Source: Atrina japonica
Taxonomy: Eukaryota; Mollusca; Bivalvia; Pterioida; Pinnidae
NCBI GenBank assembly: GCA_030159075.1
Contig: BROG01000477.1
Coordinates: forward strand, 372,001 to 436,000
Length of the DNA: 64,000 nt
Direction of reading: 5' to 3'
Positions 12,534 to 22,500 of the stretch are shown one piece after another. A model generated the notes under the pieces. The model was not told where the DNA came from. It saw only the letters and a program-made list of their open reading frames with translations, and searched no databases. The stretch's first letter is position 1, and each line of letters begins with the position of its first letter. Position numbers and translations under genes: made by a program.

Positions 12534-12599
12534 TTGTCATGTTTTAATTTTAGAATTTACTCGGGGGGGGGGGTAAATACAAAAATTAAAACATGACAA
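12534..12599. repeat. 18-bp inverted repeat enclosing an 11-G run
   Basis: The arms 12534-12551 and 12582-12599 (TTGTCATGTTTTAATTTT and its complement) match perfectly. The loop contains eleven consecutive G at 12563-12573. It lies between the end of the minus-strand structural-type gene and the integrase leader. Confidence 0.85.
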
Positions 12600-12942
12600 C
12601 TCGGAAACCCTAAAATTTTGCTTAATTCTTCTGCCAAGTTTACGGTAGTGCCTGATTTGGCAACAGCGCCTACTTTCCCGGAATTTTTATTGATGTAAAT
12701 TTTTTAGAGTAGCCCGACAAAAAAATTCGAATATCTCTAATCGAATAATTCCCAGCTTCAAGTTTATAAGAAGTGACATCTTGCTGTCTTTTCTTATATA
12801 TGACGTTCATATCATTCTTTATATTATAAATTCCATTACAGAAATAAAAAAAAATTACCCCCACGTACCAATTGTCATTGGTATTATCGATGTATTGAGA
12901 TAATTTAACGGGCTTGCCGATTTCTGTTATTACGTGAAACAT
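12550..12942 (-). pseudogene. putative Polinton virion-type gene, frameshifted
   Basis: From ATG 12942 the frame reads MFHVITEIGKPVKL, then WYVGVIFFYFCNGIYNI, YKLEAGNYSIRDIR and stops near 12670. In another frame the pattern continues with NSGKVGAVAK, NLAEELSKILGF. The layout (short leader, WxVGv strand, NSIYNI-like turn, ysIrDi, then LSKILGF) is one I associate with a conserved structural gene of Polintons, possibly the penton or another minor capsid protein; this assignment is tentative. It is transcribed divergently from the next gene, only 39 bases away, and its 3' end runs toward the G-run hairpin. Confidence 0.5.
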
Positions 12943-12981
12943 TTTTATAAAATAATTATCTTTTTTATAAAATGAATGTTT
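12943..12981. promoter_or_regulatory. 39-bp divergent promoter interval in the Polinton
   Basis: The gap between two divergent starts (minus ATG 12942, plus ATG 12982) holds two TTTATAAAAT strings, one near each end. They read as TATA-like in both directions. This is inferred from position and composition only. Confidence 0.4.
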
Positions 12982-14002
12982 ATGAAAATAAAAGGATTTA
13001 AACTTATCGTCTTTGACATATACGTGAGTACGAATAAAAAATTTCACTCATCATTCGAAGACATATTTAAACCATCAGATTATAGCAACAAAGTTATAGA
13101 CGAATTTGCTGACGAAAAGAAACATAAAGATACATTGCGTAGATGGTATTAACACTCTGAATGGTTTTTGGCAAAATCAGCTAAATTTTGCGATTTGGTG
13201 TTCGACGACTGGGTGTGGAGTTAGTTCTCCAAATTTCGCAGTTAGAAGCAAATTATCTAAATCGTTATTTAAATTTCACGTGTACTATCAAATCAGAAGA
13301 ATATTGAAAGAAATGGCCATACCCTTACCTAGCGATTCGGATTTCAATTCTTTCACGTATAACATAGATATGTCTGTTTACGATCGAATTTGTCGCGAAT
13401 TTAACGTTCCACCAGAAACGGATTGGAAAATAAAAGGGACCATTTTCGGTCCATATAAAACAAAATGGTCAACATTTATGCTAGATGATAAATTAGATAA
13501 GTATACACTTCCTGGGATAACCAGAATTGATGAATCTATTAGAGTTTGCGTGTGGGCCATATTAAGTGCAAACTAGATCTTCTATCGTCGGATCACGGGC
13601 AACTTCTCTCGATTCGCAAAAACAATTTTTAGCAAGCGTAGAGGATGCCATTAATCGGCCCGTAGACTTACCCGAAGATATTTCTAGATACGAAGATTGT
13701 TTAAGATTTGCAAATTCTAAAGTAGATTTTGTCATATATCCAGGATTTTACATGATGCCTAGTAATATGGAATTAAAGATCGATCCAGATGTCGTCGATT
13801 ACAATAACGAAATTTTAATCGCGCCCGAAAAAAACAAAGCCCGGGGTTGAATTCGAAAAAAATTAAACCTGTTGAACCTAAGCAGGCTGTATGTAAACTA
13901 CAAAAACAGGTTCATCAAAAACAACCACAAAAACAGGTTAAGCCTAAACAAGTATCTAATGATCACGAAAATAAAAAAACTGCGATTTTTGCTCTATTTT
14001 AA
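12982..14002 (+). pseudogene. conserved Polinton gene of unknown role, frameshifted
   Basis: ATG 12982 opens a frame with FDIYV, SSFEDIF and DEFADEKKHKDTLRRWY. After a frame change near 13140 it continues as GFWQNQLNFAIWCSTTGCGVS, SLFKFHVYYQIRRIL, a SYN-type block and YDRICREFNVPPETDWK. Another change near 13570 leads to RSSIVGSRATSLDSQKQFL, EDAINRPVDLP and DFVIYPGFYMMPSNMEL. The last part, in a third frame, is a Lys/Gln-rich tail (about 13860-13990) ending TAIFALF at TAA 14000. I recognise the pattern as a gene that recurs in animal Polintons but cannot give it a function; a capsid-associated role is possible. Its end overlaps the convergent membrane-protein gene by 9 bases. Confidence 0.65.
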
Positions 14003-14476
14003 TTTTCTTTTCTTATTTTCGTCGAGTTTAGATAATAACAGACCAACAATTGCCATACCCAATACCCACAAATGTTCTCCCAACCAAACATCTGTTTTAC
14101 CAAGAGTCGATAGTATCCACGACACTATAGATCCTAATATACCGGGTAATGCCTCACCAAATTTTGTTGCCAGTCTTGCCAACCATTTTCCAATGGCATC
14201 TAATTGTTTTTTGAGCCATTCTTTTAATCCTTCGCCTTTGTTAGGAGGTGGAGGAGGAAGTGGTGATGGAGGTTTAACAGTTGGTATTAACAGTTCTTCC
14301 AAAAATCCTATTGTCATACCAATAGCGGTTAAAATACTAAAAATGGTGATTCCTTGTTCTTTAAATATTTTTTCTCTCAATGTAAGATTTTCATCTAATA
14401 ACCCCTTAATAGTTTCTTTTATATTATTAATTTGTGATTTTAATTTTAATATAATATGGCGTACCAGGGAATACAA
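13994..14476 (-). CDS. Polinton membrane-active-type protein, intact frame
   Basis: The 160-residue frame is open from ATG 14476 to 13994. Residues 8-40 form a Leu/Ile/Lys/Glu coiled-coil-like helix. GITIFSILTAIGMTIGFLEEL is the first hydrophobic helix, followed by a Pro-rich hinge (PPSPLPPPPP), an amphipathic segment (KEWLKKQLDAIGKWLARLATKFG), and two more hydrophobic stretches (ALPGILGSIVSWIL and HLWVLGMAIVGLLL) before a basic tail. This layout recurs in animal Polintons and related adinto-like viruses. It is reminiscent of membrane-lytic virion proteins, but that role is inferred. It is the only Polinton gene here besides the truncated ATPase with no visible break. Its start overlaps the capsid-type gene start on the other strand by about 20 bases. 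Confidence 0.75.
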   Translation of the reverse strand: MYSLVRHIILKLKSQINNIKETIKGLLDENLTLREKIFKEQGITIFSILTAIGMTIGFLEELLIPTVKPPSPLPPPPPNKGEGLKEWLKKQLDAIGKWLARLATKFGEALPGILGSIVSWILSTLGKTDVWLGEHLWVLGMAIVGLLLSKLDENKKRKLK

Positions 14477-15345
14477 ACTAAAGCTTTGAATAGTTTAAGA
14501 TCTAAACCCCTTGGAAAAATACCTCTTAGCGTTAGTGAATACTACGAAATTGCTGCTGCGTATGGAACCTCTAGATTTTGAAATTTTAGAAACTAGCGAA
14601 CCGTTTTATCAAGATGGGTTACAAGATAGATTAGAATACATGTTAACTTTTAACGATGCAAAACACGTAGTTGCACCTGGATCTGGAGACGAAGATAAAG
14701 AAGTGGGATATAGAATTAGTAACATAGCCTTAGAATTCGAAAAAATTACGGAGTCTAATCTTTCCAGATCAATTCGCCAAAGATATGGTGGTGATCACGC
14801 CTATTATTTTAACCAAATATTGAGATATCGTGAAAGTACTATAAAAAATCAGATGGCGTGCTTAATTATCAAATCAACACTCCGGCAAAATCATTGAGCG
14901 GTGTATTATTTTTATTCAAAGATATTTCAAAGAGTAATCCCGAAGAATTTTATAATCCTAGAATAACCAAAGTTGAAACCACTATTGAAGGGCAACCGAA
15001 TCAACTATTCTCACAAGAAATGCGCCCTCATCAACGAAATTCTTTTTAGCCGGATTGAATCGCGGAAAACAAACAGAGTCCGTATCCAAGGAATTAATAT
15101 TATCTGAGATGACTTTGGGTAAATATCTTAAGGATAATTATGCGTTATGGTTAGATCTAAGAACAACGCCAGAAAATTATCTCCACGGTACTGGTCGTAA
15201 ACTTCAAAATATTAGCGAAGGTATTTCCGTTAGAATAGAAAGAGAACCAGAAAGCGATATCGATCCTTTAGACGTTTATATTTTTGTTATTAAAGATGGG
15301 CCGATTAATATGTCGAATGGTCGTTTCGTAAATGTTATATCATAA
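14456..15345 (+). pseudogene. Polinton capsid-type protein (probable major capsid), frameshifted
   Basis: ATG 14456 starts MAYQGIQTKALNSLRSKP and the frame breaks near 14560. The next frame (14551-14897) reads FEILETSEPFYQDGLQDRLEYML, EVGYRISNIALEFEKI and RQRYGGDHAYYFNQILRYR. The third holds TPAKSLSGVLFLFKDI and EEFYNPRITKVETTIEG. The last, 15055-15345, has NYALWLDLRTTPENYLHGTGR, EGISVRIERE and VYIFVIKDGPINMSNGRFV. Beta-rich spacing and the LWLDLR...LHGTGR block fit the jelly-roll capsid proteins of Polintons. Whether it is the double jelly-roll major protein rather than the minor one is inferred. The gene lies between the membrane protein and the ATPase. Confidence 0.7.
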
Positions 15346-15375
15346 TTTAAAATTTAAATTACCGTTTTTAAAAAA

Positions 15376-15894
15376 ATGTTTATTAAACAGCCTCATTCGG
15401 CCATGATAGTTGGTGCCACTGGTTGTGGTAAAACGGAATTTGCCTTAGATTTGTTAGAAAGGGAGTATAAAAACTTTTTCGATCATATCGTAATATTATG
15501 TCCTTCTATAAATTTTAATCGAGCGTATAAATCTAGAAAATGGATAGGCGAAGATATTAAAAATCCTAAAGATAAATCTGTCATCATCGTAAACCCAGTA
15601 TCTTCTAAAACTGGCGAAGAAAAAATACAAGAAATGTTGCGATTTTTCTATGAAAAATACAAAGGTAAATCAACATTATACATCATAGACGATTGCTCTG
15701 CCACGAAGCAAATAAAAAAGAAAGCGGATGCATTATCAATGTTGGCTTTTAGTGGTAGGCACGCTAATCAAAGCGTGTGGGTATTAACGCAAAGATATAA
15801 CTCGGTGAGTAAAGATTTTCGCACGCAAGTGAAATGGGTATGTCTATTTTACACTAAAGATAAATTTTCGAATAACGAATGTTTAGACGTTTGA
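15376..15894 (+). CDS. Polinton FtsK/A32-type packaging ATPase, truncated
   Basis: The 172-residue frame opens at ATG 15376, 30 bases after the capsid-type gene. Walker A is GATGCGKT (residues 13-20), Walker B is TLYIIDD (100-106), and a sensor-like block SGRHANQSVWVLTQRY spans 126-141, as in A32-type genome-packaging ATPases. In related viruses the enzyme pumps DNA into capsids. The frame stops within a few codons of the right terminal repeat. The family is usually longer, so the C-terminus has probably been lost to repeat expansion or deletion. Confidence 0.9.
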   Translation: MFIKQPHSAMIVGATGCGKTEFALDLLEREYKNFFDHIVILCPSINFNRAYKSRKWIGEDIKNPKDKSVIIVNPVSSKTGEEKIQEMLRFFYEKYKGKSTLYIIDDCSATKQIKKKADALSMLAFSGRHANQSVWVLTQRYNSVSKDFRTQVKWVCLFYTKDKFSNNECLDV

Positions 15895-16419
15895 TTGCAT
15901 TTGACCAAAAAATTGAACTTAAGTACATATTTTTTCATCCGATTCGTTTGATTGCATTTGAATAAAAAATTGAATTGAAATATATATTTTTTCATCCAAT
16001 TCGTTTGATTGCATTTGAATAAAAAATTGAATTGAAATATATATTTTTTTATCCAATTCGTTTGATTGCATTTGAATAAAAAATTGAATTAAAGTGTATA
16101 TTTTTTCATTTAATTCGTTTGATTGCATTTGACAAAAAATTGAATTAAAGTGTATATTTTTTTCATTTAATTCGTTTGGTTGCATTTGAATAAAAAATTG
16201 AATTAAAGTGTATATTTTTTCATTTAATTCGTTTGGTTGCATTTGACAAAAAATTGAATTTAAGTACATATTTTTTCATTTAATTCGTTTGGTTGCATTT
16301 GAATAAAAATTGAATTAAAATGTATATTTTTTCATCCAATTCGTTTGATTGCATTTGAATAAAAAATTGAACCAGAAAATGGTCAACTGCGTCAGAACTG
16401 TCATATTACAATACACACA
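15895..16419 (-). repeat. Polinton right terminal inverted repeat with 56-57-bp minisatellite
   Basis: About nine units with AATTCGTTTGRTTGCATTTG spaced 56-57 bases (for example 15944, 16001, 16058, 16114) are the inverted counterpart of the left array. The outer 45 bases (16375-16419) match the left end. The minus-strand frame 15919-16269 is a translation of the array. Confidence 0.9.
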
Positions 16420-16660
16420 GCTTACTGTGAGTTTCTGAGTGACACTCAAAGTACGAAAGGTAGAGGTGGGCACGACCTCTCATATGCACCATGCCAACCA
16501 TGCCTTAGACCCTCAGGAAGGTAACATAAGAGGTAAAACTGACATTTTGAGACCAAATTTATTATTGACTGTTGGGCTTACCGGGAGTTTCTGAGCAACG
16601 CCCAAGGTATAGGGAGAAGATGTGGCCATGGCCTCTCACACGCACTACATACCTTAGACA
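16420..16660 (+). repeat. 156-bp satellite, monomers B and C
   Basis: Monomer B runs from GCTTAC at 16420 to 16575, and C starts with GCTTAC at 16576 and is recognisable to about 16660. The spacing is 156 bases. Positions 16420-16425 double as the Polinton target duplication. Bivalve elements of the pearl/Helitron kind carry similar-sized tandem cores, but identity with them is not shown. Confidence 0.85.
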
Positions 16661-18375
16661 TACAACTGAAATACATAAAGAATATGCAAACTTTTGAAGC
16701 CAACGCGCCTAATTAGGAATTATTGAAGGCTGGTATTGACGGTTAGCTTGAAACTGGTATTTATCATTTTAGGATATTAGGAAGAAACGCTGTAGAATTG
16801 GGAATAACATAATCTTGGTTATTTCTGTAATTATATTTAGTCAATTAATTAAATTAGTGTGGACTACCACTTTTCTATTTTCCCAATTATTTTATTTAAG
16901 ATAAATGGTGGGATTATAACGAGGTTTTACTGTATATTACTTATAGTTTTATGATGATGTTGCAAAAAAGTTGAAATTATTAGATATTAAATTTATATTC
17001 ATATTTTTATTTTTACCATTAAGTATAAGCTTGTTTTTAATGTTGGATTCAAATATAACTATCAATTTTTGTGAACAATTTTCAAATATATGTAAACTTT
17101 AGGTTAAGCGGATGATTCACAAGATGGAGGTCCGGGATTCCATTCCCGACACCGGATCATACCAAAGACTTTTAAAACTTACATTGAATGTAACTTCGCC
17201 AAGAGCGCGTCGTACGCTGTACGTAACTGGCCTTTCCAATGGGACTTTTAAAAACGAGGTTATTTGATACAGAAAGCGGACACGTTAAAACACTCCCATT
17301 GCATTGGTGTCAATGATTTATGGCACTTTACTTAAAACTGACGACAAAAATTCTTGATGAATAACTGAAGTGGTGGGAGTAATACACGTATCATCCACAA
17401 ACATTCGAAATGGGGAAACATATCATCGCAAATGTTGTTTACAAAAAAAAATTAAAACAGATCTTTGTGGATCACCGGCTTTTAAGTAAACAGATGAAGA
17501 ATACGTATCACAAATGAAAACGTTCTGCTTGCGGTTACACAATTAATCGAAACGTCAGTATACGTCACCTCATTCCGGTATGAATTTTCAATGAAACCAG
17601 ATATCATACGCTGACAAAAGGCTTTGGATGTCAAAAAATGCAACTTTTACAATATCAATATACAGTCGAAACCAGATATATTGAAAAAGATGGAGATTGT
17701 TTTTTTTCTTCCGAATAAACAGGGTTTTCAAAATACCTGCCAGTGGATTATACATTAAAATCCATGTAACCTGGCGGGGTGGGGTCTTGTGAATCCTTTC
17801 TTGATCCGCACGAGTTTAAATTTTAGGTAATAACATTAAAATTACACTGACTAGAGCATTTGTTCCTACTTGTAACCATACACAGAATCCAGTGAGAAAT
17901 AAAACGTTTTTTGCAGTGCAGCTTGTCATAGCAGAAAAGTGGGTAGAATCATCCATATGATAATTCAAAGATTACACCGCCCTGCCAGCTTATGTGAATC
18001 GGACAATAATGGTAGTGAAGAAACTTGACCGGGGAATCAGAATTATTTCAAATAAAGCAATATTTCAGTGTAACAGGGTTCAATATACGCGTGTATGACT
18101 GTATATTACTGTCAAATCATAGGCACTTAGATATTAAATGTCTAACTATTTACATAAAGGTCAATGTATATGAAAGTTCAATGTTGAATTTATTCGATGG
18201 AACATATCATAACTGTCTGTTTAAAAATTCCAAAGAAAGCAAATTTACGCCTCCATTTAACGTTTTTTTTTTCTACCTAAATCCCTTCTTATTTCGAATA
18301 CATCGGAGTGACACAGAACTTGAATTACTATATATTTAATAGATTCCGAAGATGCACCAAAAATTAAATAAATAA

Positions 18376-18378
<3 letters not shown>
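16661..18378. other. repeat-derived intergenic sequence
   Basis: A tRNA-like SINE remnant lies at about 17100-17300; otherwise no coding or structured feature was recognised. The open frame at 18025-18339 has no domain features. Confidence 0.4.
17100..17300 (+). repeat. degenerate tRNA-derived SINE
   Basis: The sequence GGTCCGGGATTCCATTCCCGACACC resembles a tRNA T-arm/B box, preceded by an AAGCGGATG-like A-box relic. The head is decayed and the tail is not defined. Confidence 0.45.
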
Positions 18379-18448
<70 letters not shown>

Positions 18449-18469
18449 TATATATATATATATATATAG
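18379..18469. repeat. (TA)n microsatellite
   Basis: Nearly pure TA dinucleotides, about 90 bases. Ile/Tyr-repeat frames over it are artefacts. Confidence 0.95.
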
Positions 18470-18824
18470 ATTCATAACGGGGTCATTTAGGTGCTCCACC
18501 AAGTCTCTATCCATTTTACTCACATCCCTGCTAACACATTAAGCAAGGTCTTCAGAAGTACTGTACAACTGTCTACTCAAGAAGCGGAGTCAATCAGATG
18601 TGGATCCTAAAGCATTTTTAAGAGTTGTTAGAACATCTAAAGTCTGCAAATTTCAAAAATATTTTAAGCATCAAGTCTTTTGATTTTACTACCCTTTATT
18701 TTAATACGACACTCCTTTGTATACAAAAATCGAAATCGCAGATATAACTATTTAGTGTTAGGTCATAAAAAACTATATTTAGTGAAGAAATACTCTGATT
18801 CCAATTACAAGTAATATCAATAAG

Positions 18825-19570
18825 ATGCTGCAGTTTCCAGTGTACGACATCTTCGTGGTTTTTGCGGGAAAGGTTTTCCAGCAGATAGTCGACATTCCAA
18901 TTGGTACCATTTGTGACCCTCTCCTACACGAAATCTGTTGTTTTCGTATGAAGCGGACTTTATACAGTCTCTGCTCTCCACAGGAAAGAAACAGCATGTT
19001 GGTTCAATTTTATTTACAGGTACATCGACGACGTCCTGATTTCAGAATTACTTCTGTTAGATGTATTGCTTTGAGCTTGAGATCAATGAGACGACAGAGA
19101 GCAGCACATCTTACCTAGATTTTCTAGTGTCGGTCGGGAAGGACGGTCTACTTCACACCTTCCTTTATGACAAACGTGACGATTTTAATTTCCATATCAC
19201 GAACTTCCCGTTCCTGAATAGTAATACCCCGCCCTCTCCTACCTATGGCGGTTTCATTTCACAACTTATACTTTATGCCAGGACATGTTCCTCTTATGAT
19301 TTTTTTTATTCTGAAAGCCAAACGACTCGCCAATAAACTACTCACACACGGATACATTGATTGGTGCTTGAAATCGTCACTAAGGAAGTTTTATATTCGA
19401 TACGCCCCCTCTCACGAATATCAGATAGTTATATGGCGCATGACTATACACAATGACGTCCATTCTCCAATCAGATCTGGAGCTGACTGAAAACTTTTTC
19501 ACCGAGCGTGACCTTTTCACCAATCTCGTTTCCATGGAACATTTGCGACGGGTGTGGAGTTTCGGATATA
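18825..19570 (+). pseudogene. Penelope-like reverse transcriptase fragment 1
   Basis: Successive frames read YDIFVVFAGKVFQQIV, IPIGTICDPLL, a Y-I-D-D-V catalytic stretch encoded at about 19020-19040, ELEINETTESSTSYLDFLV, LYDKRDDFNFHITNFPFLN and, in a third frame, LKSSLRKFYIRYA. This pattern belongs to a reverse transcriptase family common in bivalve genomes that I read as Penelope-like. Stops and frame changes (near 18990, 19060 and 19250) rule out function. Two more fragments of the family lie at 24890 (minus) and 33140 (plus). Confidence 0.7.
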
Positions 19571-19940
19571 TATTGGTACATCTTCATTATACTTCATTCT
19601 CGCACGCGATATAGGTATATTTCAATTATTACCAGTACTGCTGATCCAGAACACTTTGTATCCCTACACGCGTCGTCTGCATTTTTTGTAAACATGGTAG
19701 ATTTTCATGTTGTTACTTTATATTGTTAAAATTTGATATTAATGACATAAAATCTTACCAAACTTGTTTGTAAGAAAATGAATATATGTGTGTGTAATAT
19801 GGGTTTATATTTGCTTGCGGACAGTGGTTGAAGAAAGGTGAGTGATGCGGTTACTGAAATAAATCAAACTGATAAATACATGTATATATGTAAACAAACA
19901 GGATTTCAAGCAATCCATGTGCAAGAAAAATAATCAAGCA
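19571..19940. other. AT-rich spacer, nothing recognised
   Basis: No repeat end, RNA or coding feature recognised between the reverse transcriptase relic and hairpin H2. Confidence 0.4.
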
Positions 19941-20080
19941 CCACATTTGAGTTCCAGATTGAAAAATCATTAGTCTCGGGTGTGATGAATCAATATCCCA
20001 ACCGAGGCTAAGGCCTCGTTTGGGAGTTATTGATTCATATCACCTTCGACTGATATTTTTTCTATCTGGAACTCAAAGTG
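19941..20080. repeat. fold-back hairpin element H2
   Basis: Two arms of about 65 bases (19941-20007 and 20012-20080) are mostly complementary (GAGTTCCAGATTGAAAAATC pairs with the end of the right arm). The centre reads CGAGGCTAAGGCCTCG. The design matches H1, H3 and H4. Confidence 0.85.
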
Positions 20081-20658
20081 GAGCTAGATTCTATTACTAC
20101 AGTATTTCGTTCTGGTACCAGTATTAACACCACGGTAATGTGAAATTTGATGAACATAGAAATTACACTAAAGGAATTTATATTTACAACATAGGGGAAA
20201 TCATATATTGAATGAATGAAGAAAGAATGAATAAAGAATTACGTACATACCCAAAATAAATCCTCTGTTGCTGGTATATGTCTAATGTTAATGTCTACAG
20301 ATGAAAAATCTACATTTATAACCAATGTATAAAGCTCAGTGTATTTCAGTGCTATGTTGAAAACTTCTATTATAGAAGTATGTAAACGTTGATAATTTTC
20401 CATTCATATTACGTACACAAACCCGTTTTGCATTTTGAAATACTTAATTTTAAATAGAAGGTAAACTGGGACACGGTACACGGTAAGTCAAGTATCACCT
20501 TGTATACAAATTCACATCAAATTTTACATTTACAACAAACTGTTGGTTTCAAATTAATGTAATCAAACCATTCTCTATCCGACCTTGATAGTATGCCGTG
20601 CGATAAAGAGCTTTTGTATACTGCGGGGTATTAAAAGAGGCACTAGCTGGCTTTTACC

Positions 20659-20662
<4 letters not shown>

Positions 20663-20745
<83 letters not shown>

Positions 20746-20757
20746 AATATATATATT
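20663..20757. repeat. (TA)n microsatellite
   Basis: TA tract of about 76 bases followed by an interrupted TATAT run. Confidence 0.95.
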
Positions 20758-20769
20758 AAAAATAGATTC

Positions 20770-20937
20770 TACTTTGACTATTTGTACTCGATGTACAATT
20801 ATAACAAAATAAGAGCTATACACAGACATAAAATATTATACATCATGACTGTGTATATCTCTTTTTTGTTATTGTATATCAATCTAAGTAGTAAAAATGC
20901 CACACCTAATGCCCCTTTCATGTATCATTGATGTGTG
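20770..20937. mobile_element. palindromic MITE family P, partial copy
   Basis: The stretch with GTGTATATCTCTTTTTTGTTATTGTATATCAATC and AAGTAGTAAAAATG, ending ATGCCCCTTT, matches the right half of the copies at 21.8, 33.1, 44.7 and 51.0 kb; the left half is shortened by the TA tract. Confidence 0.65.
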
Positions 20938-21034
20938 TCTTATACATTTATCAGAATTACAGTAGAAATGAAACTTAAATACTGCAAAAGGACATAATGA
21001 AGAGAGACGTGATACCTCACTTTTACACTGACAA

Positions 21035-21495
21035 TTACAGAGATGTGACAAAAGTCTACAGATACATATTTTTTCTATTTTTATAAATCCACATGTTTAA
21101 AAAAATATTGTGAATCCATTTCTTATCACATTTCAATAGAATTTTTAAAAGAACGTTTCTAAGTTTCATTGCTTATTTTGATGTAATTTTCTAATTTGCA
21201 ATTTAAACAGAAAGTAAAAATTAGATGTCACAATATTACTTACCCATATACGGAGTTTTCATCACTAAATTTAAACTTTCTGTTTGAGTAAATGAATTTT
21301 CTAATTTCTAATTTACAAAATTGAAATCAGAATATATAATGAAACTGTATTATTTTTTAACAGTAAAATTCTGTTGAAATGAGATAAAACATGGCGTCAC
21401 AGTATCTTTTTGAGATTTGAAAAATAGTTTTGTTTAAAATCTGTAGTAAACAAATAATAGTGTCTGTAGACTTTTGGCATGTCTCTGTACACACA
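21035..21495. mobile_element. Tc1/mariner-type non-autonomous element M1
   Basis: Ends read ACAGAGATGTGACAAAAGTC on the left and, inverted, ACAGAGACATGCCAAAAGTC on the right. Inside, a long inverted repeat includes ATATTGTGAA...CCATTTC...CATTTCAATAGAAT and an inner block with CAGAAAGT/ACTTTCTG and CACAATATTACTTACCCATATA. Related copies lie at 32.1 and 37.2 kb. No transposase was seen. Confidence 0.7.
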
Positions 21496-21569
21496 TTTAC
21501 TCAAGGTTATCTGACGATATTAGACAAAAATGAATACATAGAAATAAGGTAATATACAATCAATCAGGT

Positions 21570-21570
<1 letters not shown>

Positions 21571-21647
<77 letters not shown>
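21571..21647. repeat. (TA)n microsatellite
   Basis: Pure TA run of about 77 bases. Confidence 0.95.
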
Positions 21648-21650
<3 letters not shown>

Positions 21651-21844
21651 CATAACATTGTTGTTATAACAGGAGTATAGATGCAGTACATGAATAATTA
21701 GGACATGAGACAGTAATGCAATACATGTATTAATGATATATTTCATCAGAACTATAAACGAGTTATTTGTAACAATAGATGCAATGAATGAAAGATTTGG
21801 AATAAGACACAAGTTAATAATACATGTACTAATATTACGCTCTT

Positions 21845-22115
21845 ATTAATTCTTTTTTACTACCTAGATTGAAAGCAGATATATACAGGCATAAACATTC
21901 TTAAATCCCTATATATTTTGTGAAAATTGCTTGAGCAACCCAGGTTTGTCACTTTTTCAATTGCAATTGATTAACTTAACATCACTATTTGTAGATGAAT
22001 ACCACACTGAACCTGATCATATTTTCACGGAAGATATAGGGATATAAGATTTTGTATGCCTGTGTATAGCTCTTATTTGTTATTGTACATCAAGTACAAG
22101 TAGTAAAAGTATCTA
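21845..22115. mobile_element. palindromic MITE family P, copy
   Basis: The left part TTTTACTACCTAGATTGA...CAGGCATAAA...CCCTATATATTTTGTGAAAAT is the inverted counterpart of the right part ATTTTCACGGAAGATATAGGG...TATGCCTGTGTATAGC...TTGTTATTGTACATCAAGT...GTAGTAAAAG. Terminal inverted repeats of about 90 bases surround a unique centre of about 90 bases. Confidence 0.8.
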
Positions 22116-22291
22116 GATACGGATATACATTTTGTTTGACAATGTTATATTATACTTAGCCAATTCCCAAGAGGTTTCTAAATGTTTATGAATTACTCTT
22201 AACACATGCTATTTCTTGGTTTGTCAATATACAATATTTCACAGAGGAGAAGAGCCAAAGTAGACTAAGTTGCTTATTAAGCATATTAAAT

Positions 22292-22500
22292 AAATATAAA
22301 ATCTCAGAATATTTCTCAGTATAAAATCTCAGAATATATCTCAGTATAAAATCTCAGAATATATCTCAGTATAAAATCTCAGAATATATCTCAGTATAAA
22401 ATCTCAGAATATATCTCAGTATAAAATCTCAGAATATATCACATGCAAATCTGAATATGTCTCAGAATAAAATCTCAGATACCAAAGTATAAATTTTCAG
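22292..22500. repeat. 24-bp tandem repeat (TCTCAGAATATATCTCAGTATAAAA type)
   Basis: About seven to eight units containing AAATCTCAGAATATATCTCAG follow one another and become imperfect to the right. The unit resembles the last bases (inverted, TCTGAGATTTT) of the LINE 3' end repeat R that begins at about 22475. Confidence 0.85.

Larger units (their letters stand above)
7219..16419 (+). mobile_element. Polinton/Maverick element, 9.2 kb, degenerate
   Basis: Both ends read TGTGTATTGTAATATG inward (the right end has two extra bases), and a 6-base duplication GCTTAC flanks the element (7213-7218 and 16420-16425). A 6-base duplication is the Polinton signature. Inside are a family B DNA polymerase, an rve integrase, capsid-type genes, a membrane-active-type protein and an FtsK/A32-type packaging ATPase. 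At 9.2 kb it is shorter than the usual 13-20 kb; no maturation protease was found and the ATPase runs into the right terminal repeat. Most genes are frameshifted, so it is a fossil or a copy moved by other elements. Confidence 0.95.

Noticed and set aside
12670..13047. Start of the Polinton minus-strand gene at 13047
   Set aside because: The frame there opens at a GTG and its first 35 codons overlap the divergent gene; the ATG at 12942 fits the conserved block better.
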